Source: CAYXOX01 sp964466745 | GTDB lineage: Bacteria; Pseudomonadota; Alphaproteobacteria; Rhodobacterales; Rhodobacteraceae | Length of the DNA: 30,336 nt | Assembly: GCA_964466745.1 (NCBI GenBank) | Contig: CAYXOX010000019.1 | Span: 1 to 30,336 of the forward strand | Reading direction: 5' to 3' | Part shown: positions 7,767 through 15,369 of the stretch, one piece after another | Numbering within the stretch: the first letter of the stretch is position 1 | Layout of the letters: each line of letters opens with the position of its first letter | Notes under the pieces: generated by a model | Told to the model about the DNA's origin: nothing | Database searches by the model: none | Seen by the model: the letters and a program-made list of their open reading frames with translations, nothing else | Translations under genes and position numbers: made by a program

Positions 7767-8708
7767 CTACTCGAGCGTTGCCGCCACGCCTTCGATCACG
7801 GCGTAGAGCTCGTCGATTTCCGGAAGGGCTTCGGCACCCGGCTGGAAGCTGGGGATCATCCCGCGCTCCTCCAGCGTGGCCGTCAGTTCGGCGTTCGACA
7901 TAGCCATGCCGAGCGCGTCCTGGAACGCGGCGACACGGTCGGCCGGGGTGCCGCCGGGCATCAGCCACATGTACTCGACGCCCATGTTCATCGGGTAGCC
8001 CTGCTCCGTTGCCGTGGGCACATCGGGGAAGTAGGGGATACGGTCACCGCCCAGCGCCGCGATCACGCGGACCTCGCCGCTCTGCGTGATCGGCAACGCC
8101 TCGGAGCCCGCCAGCACCCCAACGTCGATCTGCTCGCCGAGGAGCGCGGCCGTGGTCGCGGCGCCGCCGCCCGTCTGGACGTAGCGGAAGGCCGCACCAT
8201 CGCCCTGGGCCTCGATCATTAGCATCGAGAAATGGTTGACCGCCCCGAGGTTGACCCCGGCGATCACGGGATCGTCGCCGCGCGCGGCTTCGATGATCTC
8301 GTCCAGCGAAGTGTGCGGCGAACTCGACGGCACGACCACCACCAGCGGGATCTCCACGGCCGTCGCCGCAACCTCGAAATCGGTGTGCCGGAACTCTGCC
8401 TTGTTCAGCGCCATGGCCGTCAGCAGCGTGACGTGGTTGGCGAGCACGGTGTAGCCATCTGCATCGGCCTCGTAGACGCGCCGGCTGCCGCCGACCGACC
8501 CGCTGCCGGGAACATTCACGACGACGATGCTACCGCCGAGCGCCTCCTCGAGATGGGGCTGAAGCGTGCGCACCAGCACGTCGGTTCCGCCGCCAGCGCC
8601 GGCCGGCACGATGATCCGGACCGGCTCGGAGGGGTAGTCCTGCGCCGCGGCAGGTGCTGCGGCGAGGGCACCGGCGAGCGCGGCCGCTGCAATCGAAGTG
8701 AGTTTCAT
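7767..8708 (-). CDS. TTT-family periplasmic substrate-binding protein (TctC family)
   Basis: 313-aa exported solute receptor. The Sec signal peptide is residues 1-22 (MKLTSIAAAALAG to APAAA, cleavage before QDYPSEPVR). The mature N-terminus has the family hallmark YPSEPVRIIVPAGAGGGTD, and GVEYMWLMPGGTPAD is typical of the C-terminal lobe. TctC-type receptors usually bind carboxylated small molecules. Here, the linkage to two sulfatases suggests a sulfated, probably acidic ligand; that is inference. The ribosome site GGAGGAGA precedes ATG 8708. It is the first gene of the organosulfate cluster, and its promoter region is shared with the divergent deacylase gene. Confidence 0.93.
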   Translation of the reverse strand: MKLTSIAAAALAGALAAAPAAAQDYPSEPVRIIVPAGAGGGTDVLVRTLQPHLEEALGGSIVVVNVPGSGSVGGSRRVYEADADGYTVLANHVTLLTAMALNKAEFRHTDFEVAATAVEIPLVVVVPSSSPHTSLDEIIEAARGDDPVIAGVNLGAVNHFSMLMIEAQGDGAAFRYVQTGGGAATTAALLGEQIDVGVLAGSEALPITQSGEVRVIAALGGDRIPYFPDVPTATEQGYPMNMGVEYMWLMPGGTPADRVAAFQDALGMAMSNAELTATLEERGMIPSFQPGAEALPEIDELYAVIEGVAATLE

Positions 8709-8846
8709 CCTGGTCTCCTCCCTGTGACCGTTTCGCTTCCGCGCCGATTACTGGGGCAACGAAAGCCGTTTTCCGACGCCATGACGCGCCAGACCGCTGC
8801 TTGGCCCGGCAGCCCTTCGGCTTTCGCGTGACCTCGTCAGCAGTCG

Positions 8847-8862
8847 ATGTTAACGAGTACAT
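8847..8862. promoter_or_regulatory. Candidate LacI-type operator in the divergent tctC-type/deacylase region
   Basis: ATGTTAAC-GAGTACAT with central CG; outer ATGT/ACAT symmetric. Extended to 8867 it also forms ATGTTA(9 nt)TAACAT. The site matches the one at 4596-4611 at 15 of 21 aligned positions. It lies about 140 bp upstream of the binding-protein start and about 90 bp upstream of the deacylase start, in the only AT-rich part of this 244-bp region, so it could control both directions. Confidence 0.5.
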
Positions 8863-8952
8863 AACATGGAATTCACGATTTGCACAGGGTTTGCGGCGGA
8901 TTCCGGGGATGCGCGCGGGCGCGCCCCGAGGCTGCAGCACCGGGAGGAAAAC

Positions 8953-9960
8953 ATGAGCGAAGACCGCCCAAGGGGCACGATCCGGGCCACTGTCGATTTC
9001 GTCGCACCGGGCAGGCAGATCGGCACGCTCAACCTGCCGCAGTCCGAGCACGACGATGCCTGGGGCGTGGTGCCGATTCCGGTTGCCGTGATCGCCGGCG
9101 GCTCGGGGCCCACCGTGCTGCTTGAGGGCGGGAATCACGGAGACGAGTACGAGGGCCCGATCACGCTGTGCGAACTTGCCCGCACGCTCGACCCGGGGGA
9201 GGTCAACGGCCGGCTCATCATCCTGCCGGCCGTGAACTGGCCCGCGGTGGAGGCCGCGCGGCGAACCTCCCCGATCGACGGGCTGAACATGAACCGCTGC
9301 TTCCCGGGCGATCCGCTGGGCAGCGCGACGCAGCAGATCGTCGCCTACGTGAACGACATGCTCTTCCCGATGGCCGACGCCTTTCTCGATCTGCATTCGG
9401 GGGGCTCGTCGCTGGACATCCTGCCGAGCGCCATCCTCGAAACCGGCGCCGACGAAGCCCACACCGCACGCAACCGCGCGGCAGCGGAGGCCTTCGGAAC
9501 CGAGACGGTGGTGGGAATCGACAATCGCGGCGATCCGCGGACCGCAACCGCCGCGGCCGTGCGCGCCGGGCTCACCGTGGTGGGAACCGAGATGGCCGGG
9601 GCGGGCACCGTCTCGATCGGCGCGCTGGAGTTGTGCCGGCAGGGCGTGCGCAACGTGCTGGCCCATCTCGGCGTGCTGGAGCCAGGCGCGGCGGTGCCGC
9701 GCCGGGGGCCTGCACGGCACCTCGCACTCGGGTCTTCCGCCCATGTGCTGAGCCCGTGCCAGGGCGTGTTCGAGCCGTTGCAGCCGCTGGGCGCCGATGT
9801 TTCCGCCGGCACGCCCGTGGGCCGCATCCACGACCTCGCGAACCCTGGGCGCCCTCCGGAAGCAATCAGCGCTTCCTGCGAGGGCATGATCTTCGGTCAC
9901 CGCCACCCCGGCGCGGTCCGCCGGGGCAATTGCTGCGTGGTGGTTGCCAGCCCGGCATGA
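8953..9960 (+). CDS. Succinylglutamate desuccinylase/aspartoacylase-family deacylase (DoeB-like)
   Basis: 335-aa zinc-dependent amidohydrolase of the M14-like AstE/AspA family. Zinc ligands: His62 and Glu65 in GGNHGDEYEG and His148 in DLHSGG; Arg115 in NMNRCFPGD is the family substrate arginine. The closest recognised type is DoeB (N-acetyl-diaminobutyrate deacetylase) and related proteins that remove an acyl group from an amino acid. The start is set by GGGAGGAAAAC immediately before ATG 8953; an upstream in-frame ATG at 8866 lies in the operator region and lacks a ribosome site. It diverges from the TTT/sulfatase cluster and ends 21 bp before the convergent enolase-like gene. No ectoine-degradation genes accompany it, so the substrate is open. 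Confidence 0.85.
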   Translation: MSEDRPRGTIRATVDFVAPGRQIGTLNLPQSEHDDAWGVVPIPVAVIAGGSGPTVLLEGGNHGDEYEGPITLCELARTLDPGEVNGRLIILPAVNWPAVEAARRTSPIDGLNMNRCFPGDPLGSATQQIVAYVNDMLFPMADAFLDLHSGGSSLDILPSAILETGADEAHTARNRAAAEAFGTETVVGIDNRGDPRTATAAAVRAGLTVVGTEMAGAGTVSIGALELCRQGVRNVLAHLGVLEPGAAVPRRGPARHLALGSSAHVLSPCQGVFEPLQPLGADVSAGTPVGRIHDLANPGRPPEAISASCEGMIFGHRHPGAVRRGNCCVVVASPA

Positions 9961-9981
9961 ATGCGCGCGGGCGGCCCGCGG

Positions 9982-11286
9982 TCACCCTGCGGGCGGCACC
10001 CCGCGGGCTCGGTCCAGCGGGCCCGCGCCCACGAAATGGCCCGGGCCAAGCGCTTCCTCGATCCGGAGCACCTCGTTCCATTTCGCCATCCGCTCGGAAC
10101 GGGCAAAAGAGCCAACCTTGAGCTGGCCGGCATCGAGCCCCACCGCGAGATGGGCGATCGAGACGTCTTCCGTCTCGCCCGAGCGCGCCGATACCACCGT
10201 CCCCCAGCCGGCGGCGCGGGCTGCCGCCATGGCCGCGAGGGCCTCGCTCACGGTGCCGGCCTGGTTCACCTTCACCAGCACGGCGTTGCAGGCCCTCGCG
10301 CGCGCGGCTTCCTCAACCAGCGAAGCGTTGGTCACGAGATAATCGTCGCCGATGATCTGGACGTCCCGGCCGTGGGCTGCCGTGAAGGCCACCATGCCCT
10401 CGGTGTCGTCCTCGGCCACCGGATCCTCGATGGAGAGGATGGGATACGCCTCCAGCCACCCGGCGAGCACGTCGGCCCAGGCGGCGCCGTCCATCTCGCG
10501 GTCTTCCAGGGCCAGCCGGTAGCGGCCGGCCTCGCCGAATTCCGAGGCGGCGATGTCAAGCGAGATACCGACCCGCGCGCCGGGCGCTTCGCCCGCCAGC
10601 GCGATGGCCTCCACGAGCGTCTCCAGCGCCTCCTCGTTGCTGGAGAACTCCGGCCACCAGCCGCCCTCGTCGGCCACACCTGCAAGCTTGCCGCGCCGGG
10701 CCATGATGTCCCCGGCGGCGAAATAGATCTCGGCCGTGATCTCCAGCGCTTCGGCGAAGCTCGCGGCGCCCGGCACCATCACCATGAAGTCCTGGATGTC
10801 CACGCGCCGCCCGGCATGGGCGCCGCCCCCGAAGATCTGGATCTCTGGCAGCGGGATCGAGGGTGTGGCCCCGCGGCTTGCGGCCAGGTGCTCCCACAGC
10901 GGATGCCCAGCCGAGGCCGCCGCGGCGTGGAGCACCGCCAGCGAAGTGGCCACGGTGGCGTTGCCCCCGAGCTCGGCCTTGAGCGGCGAGGGATCGAGCG
11001 CAAGAAGCGCAGCGTCCACTGCGGCCTGGTCGGCCACGGGGAGCCCGGCGAGGGCCGGTGCGATCCGTTCCGAGATCCCGGCCAGCGCGCGTTGCACATC
11101 CTTGCCCCGAAGCCGCTCTCCGCCGTCGCGGAGGTCCAGCGCCTCGCGGCGCCCCCGGGAGGCACCCGCCGGCGCAATCGCGCGCCCCGTTGCGCCACGG
11201 GCGGTGCGCACCTCCACCTCTACGGTGGGATGGCCGCGACTGTCCCAGACCCGGCGGGCGGTTATGGCGGCGATGGTGTCGGTCAT
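9982..11286 (-). CDS. Divergent enolase paralogue (enolase-like protein)
   Basis: 434 aa, alignable along its length with enolase. Kept relative to yeast enolase: Ser39 (Ser43 here), His159 (His157), Glu211 (Glu207), Mg ligands Asp246/Glu295/Asp320 (Asp244/Glu287/Asp314), Lys345 (Lys339), Arg374-Ser375 (Arg368-Ser369), Lys396 (Lys390). Changed: Ser36 to Ala40, Thr40 to Arg44, Glu168 to Asp166 (IQDFM), and His373 to Ala367 (VSARSGETED instead of VSHRSGETED). The C-terminus is extended by PLDRARGVPPAG. The start ATG 11286 overlaps the kinase stop (ATGA); the frame continues upstream but that is antisense to nothing useful and inside the kinase gene. Last gene of a catabolic operon, so probably not the glycolytic enolase; it may act on a phosphorylated sugar acid or 2-phosphoglycerate. 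Confidence 0.85.
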   Translation of the reverse strand: MTDTIAAITARRVWDSRGHPTVEVEVRTARGATGRAIAPAGASRGRREALDLRDGGERLRGKDVQRALAGISERIAPALAGLPVADQAAVDAALLALDPSPLKAELGGNATVATSLAVLHAAAASAGHPLWEHLAASRGATPSIPLPEIQIFGGGAHAGRRVDIQDFMVMVPGAASFAEALEITAEIYFAAGDIMARRGKLAGVADEGGWWPEFSSNEEALETLVEAIALAGEAPGARVGISLDIAASEFGEAGRYRLALEDREMDGAAWADVLAGWLEAYPILSIEDPVAEDDTEGMVAFTAAHGRDVQIIGDDYLVTNASLVEEAARARACNAVLVKVNQAGTVSEALAAMAAARAAGWGTVVSARSGETEDVSIAHLAVGLDAGQLKVGSFARSERMAKWNEVLRIEEALGPGHFVGAGPLDRARGVPPAG

Positions 11287-12290
11287 TTCGTCTCCAGTTC
11301 GGTGCGCAGGCACTCGGCGTGTTCGGCGAGCGTGGGCCGCGGCTCGGCGATCAGCGGCAGGGCGATGGCGCGGACTTTCGCCTGCTCCCGGGCGTCGAGG
11401 TACTCGACGGGCGACTTGCCGTCGACCCGTGCCAGCATCAGCGCGGGGAGAAGCGCGCAGGTCCGAGCCTCCAGCGCGGCGGCATCCTCCCAGGTGACAT
11501 GGTGCCTGTAGGCGCGCCAGAAGGCCCCGATCTCCTCCAGAAGCGCGGATCTCAGGGAGCGCACGTGCAGCGCCTTCAGGCACAGGTGGTTCAGGCAGAA
11601 GGCGAGGTCGAAGCAGGGGTCGCCCATCGTCGCGCACTCGGCGTCGAGGAGCACCGGCTTCCCGCCGCGCAGGAGGATGTTCTTGGGGCTGACATCGCCA
11701 TGCACGAGGACGCTGCGGGCGGCGAAAAGCCCCTCGGCCAGTGCCTCCAGCCTGCCGGCGACCACGGGATGGCGGGTGGCCGTGAAGCTGAGATAAGGCT
11801 CGAGGCGGATCGCGCGGAAATCCTCGGCGTTGTCGAAGGGCGCGGCATCGAAGCCCGGCCGGGTACTGGCAGCGTGGATGCGCCCCAGCGCGTCGCCCAC
11901 CAGAGCGGCTTCGCCGCGCGGGGCCTCGCCCGCCAGCATCGCCGTTTTCCACAGGTATATGTCGCCGCCAGCAAGATACTCCATGACGAATCCGTGCTCC
12001 GAGGACGAGCGCCCGAAGAGGCGCGGCGCGGCGCCGGGCAGGGCGGCCCCGGCCACGGCGAGCCAGGCATATTCGGCCGCGTTGCGATGGACGGGCGCGC
12101 GCCAGTCGGCCTCCACGCGCAGCTTGGGCAAGGCGAACTTCACCGCGACGGGCCCCGATGGCAGCTCCACCACCCCTATGTCGGACGCCACCCCCCCGGT
12201 CAGCGGGCGCACCGGGCCGATCTGGCTTGCATCGGCAAGGCCGAGCCCGGCCACCAGCGCGCGGGCGCGCGCTTCGAAGCTGCCGCTCAT
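11283..12290 (-). CDS. APH/choline-kinase-fold small-molecule kinase
   Basis: 335-aa phosphotransferase of the aminoglycoside-phosphotransferase (protein-kinase-like) fold. Visible: ATP lysine in VAVKFAL (Lys51), hinge-like FVMEYLAGGD (101-110), catalytic loop HGDVSPKN (197-204, Asp199 and Asn204), metal Asp216 in LLDAEC, then GDPCFDLAFCLNHL. Soluble, no signal peptide. Both ends overlap neighbours by 4 bp (UxuA stop upstream, enolase-like start downstream), so it is tightly co-translated with the enolase paralogue. In a sugar-acid operon the likely substrate is a hydroxy-acid or sugar, giving a phospho-compound for the enolase-like protein; antibiotic resistance is unlikely in this setting. 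Function is inferred from context only. Confidence 0.82.
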   Translation of the reverse strand: MSGSFEARARALVAGLGLADASQIGPVRPLTGGVASDIGVVELPSGPVAVKFALPKLRVEADWRAPVHRNAAEYAWLAVAGAALPGAAPRLFGRSSSEHGFVMEYLAGGDIYLWKTAMLAGEAPRGEAALVGDALGRIHAASTRPGFDAAPFDNAEDFRAIRLEPYLSFTATRHPVVAGRLEALAEGLFAARSVLVHGDVSPKNILLRGGKPVLLDAECATMGDPCFDLAFCLNHLCLKALHVRSLRSALLEEIGAFWRAYRHHVTWEDAAALEARTCALLPALMLARVDGKSPVEYLDAREQAKVRAIALPLIAEPRPTLAEHAECLRTELETK

Positions 12291-13471
12291 GCCGCCAGCC
12301 GCGACACCGCGGAGATGACGCCGCGCAGCTCCGCGAGCCCCTTCAGCCGGCCCACCAACGGGTAGCCCGGATGGGTGCCGCGGCCGATGTCGGGGCCGAG
12401 CTCGTGCCCGTGATCGGGGCGGAACGGGATCTCGGCGTCGGCCCGGCCCTCGGCCGCTCGGCTCGCTTCCTCGGCCAGCACGAGGCGCACCATTTCCACC
12501 ATGTCCACCCGTCCTGTGAGGTGATCGTCTTCGAAGAAAGAGCCGTCTTCCTCGATCGTGACGTTGCGCAGGTGAAGGAAATGCACCCTGTCGGCGTAAC
12601 GTGTGAACATCGCCGGAAGATCGTTGCCGGGATGGGCGCCGAAGGCGCCTGTGCAGAGGGTCAGCCCGTTGGCGCGGCTCTTGTCCCGGCCGAGAATCCA
12701 GGCGGCATCGGCCTCCGTGGAGACGACGCGCGGCAGGCCGAACACAGGGCGCGGCGGATCGTCGGGATGTACGCAAAGGCGGATGCCGAGCTCTTCCGCC
12801 GCGGGCACCACCTCGGAGAGAAACGCGGCATAGGCGGCGCGCAGGTCGTCGGCCGTCACGCCCTTCCAGCGGTTGAGGGCGGCGCGCAGTTCGGGGATCG
12901 AGTAGCGATCGTAGGCGCCGGGCAGTCCGGCCATGATCGTGCCGAGCAGCAGGTCGCGCTCGGCCTGCGAGGAGCTCTCGAACCAGCGGGTTCCGGCCGC
13001 CACCGCACCGGGCGCGAAATCGCCCTCGGCGCCGGGCCGCCCGAGCATGTGAACCTCGAAGGCGGCCATCTTGGCCTCGTCGAAGCGCAGCGCCGTCCCG
13101 CCACCGCGGCGCGGCACGGCCGGGTCGGTGCGGGTCCAGTCGAGAACCGGCATGAAGTTGTAGCACACGGTGCGCACGCCGCAGGCCGCGAGATTGGCCA
13201 GCGATTGGCGGTAGGTGCCGAAGAGACGCGCGAGATCGCCGGTTCCGCGCTTGATGTCGTCATGCACCGGCAGGCTTTCCACCACCTCCCACGAGAGACC
13301 CACGCCCGCGTCGGCGACCAGCTTCTGGCGCGCCCGGATCGCGTCGACCGACCATACTTCGCCGTAGGGCACCTCGTGCAGGGCCGTCACCACGACCCGC
13401 GCGCCGGTCTGCGCGACCTCATTGAGCGGGATCACGTCGAGCGGGCCGAACCAGCGCCAGCTTTCCTTCAT
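12287..13471 (-). CDS. uxuA: D-mannonate dehydratase
   Basis: 394-aa UxuA-family enzyme (xylose-isomerase-like TIM barrel, Fe/Mn-dependent) converting D-mannonate to 2-keto-3-deoxy-D-gluconate. Recognised by MKESWRWFGPLDVIPL at the start, CYNFMPVLDWTRTD (103-116), CVHPDDPPRPVFGLPR (233-248), CTGAFGAHPGNDLP (273-286, metal Cys273), HFLHLRNV (297-304) and PFRPDHGHELG (349-359, metal region Asp353-His354). Full family length. Overlaps the epimerase gene and the kinase gene by 4 bp each. Neither a 2-keto-3-deoxygluconate kinase (KdgK) nor KDPG aldolase is in the window, so the product must be handled by genes elsewhere or by the unusual kinase/enolase pair. Confidence 0.95.
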   Translation of the reverse strand: MKESWRWFGPLDVIPLNEVAQTGARVVVTALHEVPYGEVWSVDAIRARQKLVADAGVGLSWEVVESLPVHDDIKRGTGDLARLFGTYRQSLANLAACGVRTVCYNFMPVLDWTRTDPAVPRRGGGTALRFDEAKMAAFEVHMLGRPGAEGDFAPGAVAAGTRWFESSSQAERDLLLGTIMAGLPGAYDRYSIPELRAALNRWKGVTADDLRAAYAAFLSEVVPAAEELGIRLCVHPDDPPRPVFGLPRVVSTEADAAWILGRDKSRANGLTLCTGAFGAHPGNDLPAMFTRYADRVHFLHLRNVTIEEDGSFFEDDHLTGRVDMVEMVRLVLAEEASRAAEGRADAEIPFRPDHGHELGPDIGRGTHPGYPLVGRLKGLAELRGVISAVSRLAA

Positions 13472-14346
13472 GTCAGCGCCTCCCAGCGCAGGGTCATCGA
13501 AAGGGTCAGGCTCTCGCCGGGCTGCAGCACCACGAGGCCCGGCTGGCCCGGTTGATTGTGCGCATCCACCGCGTGGCTCACCGGCTCGAAACAGAAGAAG
13601 CCGCAGGAGGGATCGGGCGAGAAAACCTGCGCGACGGTGCAGGGGGGCGGCGCGGAAAGGCTCAGCGCGATCGCGTGGTCCGGCTGAAGGATGCGCGCCG
13701 CACCGTCCCAGCCGGTGAACGCGTTGTTGATGAAGCCCTCCGGCAGCGGCCCGGCGGTGCCGAAGTCCCACTCCGGGCGCTCGGCAAGCGGCAGGTGTGC
13801 GACCGGCAGATGGTCGGCCGTCTCCGTCCAGACGCCCTGGGCCGCGAACTGCAGCCGCGTGGCCGGCGTGCGCGGAAACCACGGGTGAAAGCCGCCGCCG
13901 AAGGGGAGCGCGGGCCCGCGGTTCTCCATGGTCAGGCGCGTCTCGAGCCCACCGCCGGCCAGGCTGTAGGTGACGCTGGCCGCGTAGCGGTAGGGGCCGA
14001 TCTCGCCGAGGTGGCCAAGATGCGCCGCCGTGCCGCCGGCATCCCGGACCTTCCACGCAGCCTGGAACCCGTCGCCGTGGATCGGGTAGGGCTCGCCTGC
14101 GAGGTTGGGCGCGACCGGATGAAAGGTGCCGGCGACGGAGAAGCCGCCGCCGGAGATGCGGTTCGAGAACGGGACGAGCAGGTTCGAGCCGAGATCGAAG
14201 GGCCCCGCGTCCGGTGCATCGCTCCCGCGCAGGATCGGGACAGGGCCGGAGGCGGCAAGGGCCTCGAAGGTGGCGATCGCGGCCCCCGCATGGGGGGCTA
14301 TACGCAGCCTGTGGCGCGCGTCACTCAGTTCCAGGAGCCTTGCCAC
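13468..14346 (-). CDS. Aldose 1-epimerase family protein
   Basis: 292-aa galactose-mutarotase-fold enzyme that interconverts alpha and beta anomers of an aldose, here probably supplying the anomer used by the sugar dehydrogenase. Motifs: VPFSNRIS (58-65, substrate Asn62-Arg63), PIHGDGF (88-94, His90), GGGFHPWFP (150-158, catalytic His154) and CFEPVSH (252-258, catalytic Glu254). No signal peptide. The gene starts inside the 3' end of the SDR gene (26-bp overlap) and overlaps uxuA by 4 bp. Confidence 0.9.
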   Translation of the reverse strand: MARLLELSDARHRLRIAPHAGAAIATFEALAASGPVPILRGSDAPDAGPFDLGSNLLVPFSNRISGGGFSVAGTFHPVAPNLAGEPYPIHGDGFQAAWKVRDAGGTAAHLGHLGEIGPYRYAASVTYSLAGGGLETRLTMENRGPALPFGGGFHPWFPRTPATRLQFAAQGVWTETADHLPVAHLPLAERPEWDFGTAGPLPEGFINNAFTGWDGAARILQPDHAIALSLSAPPPCTVAQVFSPDPSCGFFCFEPVSHAVDAHNQPGQPGLVVLQPGESLTLSMTLRWEALT

Positions 14347-15088
14347 CCATCCATCCCCCGTCGATGCCGATGTTCTGCCCGGTGATCATGCCCGCCTCGT
14401 CGGAGACAAGGAAGGCCACCAGCGCAGCGATATCCTCGGGCGCGATCCTCGCCTTGAGCGCCTGCTGTTCCAGCACCCAGTCGGAGTATTCGCCGGCCTT
14501 CTCGCCGAAGACGCGGGCCTCGGCCTCGGAAACCACCGCGCCGGGCGCCACGGCATTGACGGTAATGCCATGGCGGCCGAGTTCGCGCGCCATCGAGACC
14601 GTCAGCCCAAGCATTGCCCCCTTGGAGGCGATGTAGGGGACATAGCCGTCGATGACGCCGCGAAGGGTGACGGAGGTGAAGTTGACCACGCGGCCCCAGC
14701 CTTTCGCCTTCATCGCCTCGGCGCAGGTGGCGGTGAGCGCGTAGGCGGCCGAGGAGTTCACGCGGATCTGGTCTTCGTATTCGTCGAGGGTGAACCTGTC
14801 GTAGGGCCGGTTGATGATCAGCGCGGCGATGTTGATCAGGATGTCGAAGCCGCCGATCTCTTCGGCGGCGTTGGCCACCGCGTGCCGCGCGGCGGCGAGA
14901 TCGTTCAGATCGCAGGGAAGGAAGCCGGCACCAAGTTCTGCCGCGCGGTCGGCACCGTCCTCGATTCCGGGGCGTTCGAGGATCACGACGCGCGCGCAGC
15001 GCTCGGCGAGTTTCGCGGCCTGGGCGCGCCCCAGCGAGCCGAGCCCCCCGGTGAGCAGCGCCGTCTTGCCGGTCAGATCGAGGGCCAT
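14321..15088 (-). CDS. Short-chain dehydrogenase (probable sugar dehydrogenase)
   Basis: 255-aa SDR with NAD(P)-binding TGGLGSLG (13-20), Asn111, Ser139 in NFTSVTLRG and the Tyr152-x3-Lys156 pair (YIASK). The C-terminal GQNIGIDGGW is typical of classical SDRs. The dinucleotide motif is the TGGxGxxG form, with Ser where classical SDRs have Gly. In context, with lactonase, dehydratase and XylX-like enzymes, it is the best candidate for an NAD(P)-dependent aldose 1-dehydrogenase (XylB-like); a sugar-acid oxidoreductase is the alternative. Start ATG 15088 has AAGGAG 7 nt upstream. The protein is separated from the ABC-transporter genes by 281 bp. Confidence 0.88.
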   Translation of the reverse strand: MALDLTGKTALLTGGLGSLGRAQAAKLAERCARVVILERPGIEDGADRAAELGAGFLPCDLNDLAAARHAVANAAEEIGGFDILINIAALIINRPYDRFTLDEYEDQIRVNSSAAYALTATCAEAMKAKGWGRVVNFTSVTLRGVIDGYVPYIASKGAMLGLTVSMARELGRHGITVNAVAPGAVVSEAEARVFGEKAGEYSDWVLEQQALKARIAPEDIAALVAFLVSDEAGMITGQNIGIDGGWMGGKAPGTE

Positions 15089-15224
15089 GGGTCTTCTCCT
15101 TCGGATGCGTGTGTTCGGGGCCAGGCGGGCCGCGGGCGGCGCGGGGTTACTCCGGCCGGGCCAGGCGCGGCCGCGCGACGGTTCGCCGGCGGATCGTTGC
15201 CGGTGTGCCGGGTTGCGGGCGCCG

Positions 15225-15268
15225 GAGCGAGGGGCGCCGCCCCTCGCGCTCCCCGAGGTATTTCGGGG
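15225..15268. repeat. Intergenic GC hairpin plus CCCCGAGGTATTTCGGGG element
   Basis: In the 281-bp gap between the ABC ATPase and SDR genes. A bulged stem (AGGGGC 15230-15235 with GCCCCT 15239-15244, extended by GAGCG/CGCTC) runs into a second hairpin, CCCCGA 15251-15256 and TCGGGG 15263-15268 with loop GGTATT, followed by CCAAAGTGGATG. From memory, GC hairpins next to a G-G/A-TATTT core followed by GCCAAAG or similar are common intergenic repeats in Rhodobacteraceae genomes. It probably ends or attenuates the transporter transcript before the SDR gene. The remainder of the gap shows no gene. Confidence 0.5.
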
Positions 15269-15369
15269 CCAAAGTGGATGCGCGGGGCCGGCGGCGCGGC
15301 CGGGCGGCGGCCGAAATGGTGCCCTCGCCCTGGAGGCGCCTTGACGGGGCGGGCCGGACGGCGGACAGC

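Noticed and set aside
7969..7977. ATGTACTCG inside the binding-protein gene as a third LacI site
   Set aside because: Only the left half matches; the right half agrees at 3 of 8 positions, and it encodes a conserved protein segment.
9974..10008. 8-bp hairpin at the convergent ends of the deacylase and enolase-like genes
   Set aside because: It overlaps enolase-like codons, has a 19-nt loop and no T-run; bidirectional terminator not supported.
11287..11952. N-terminal extension of the enolase-like protein up to 11952
   Set aside because: This stretch is a shadow of the kinase gene in another frame; enolase homology starts at the ATG at 11286, which overlaps the kinase stop as ATGA.
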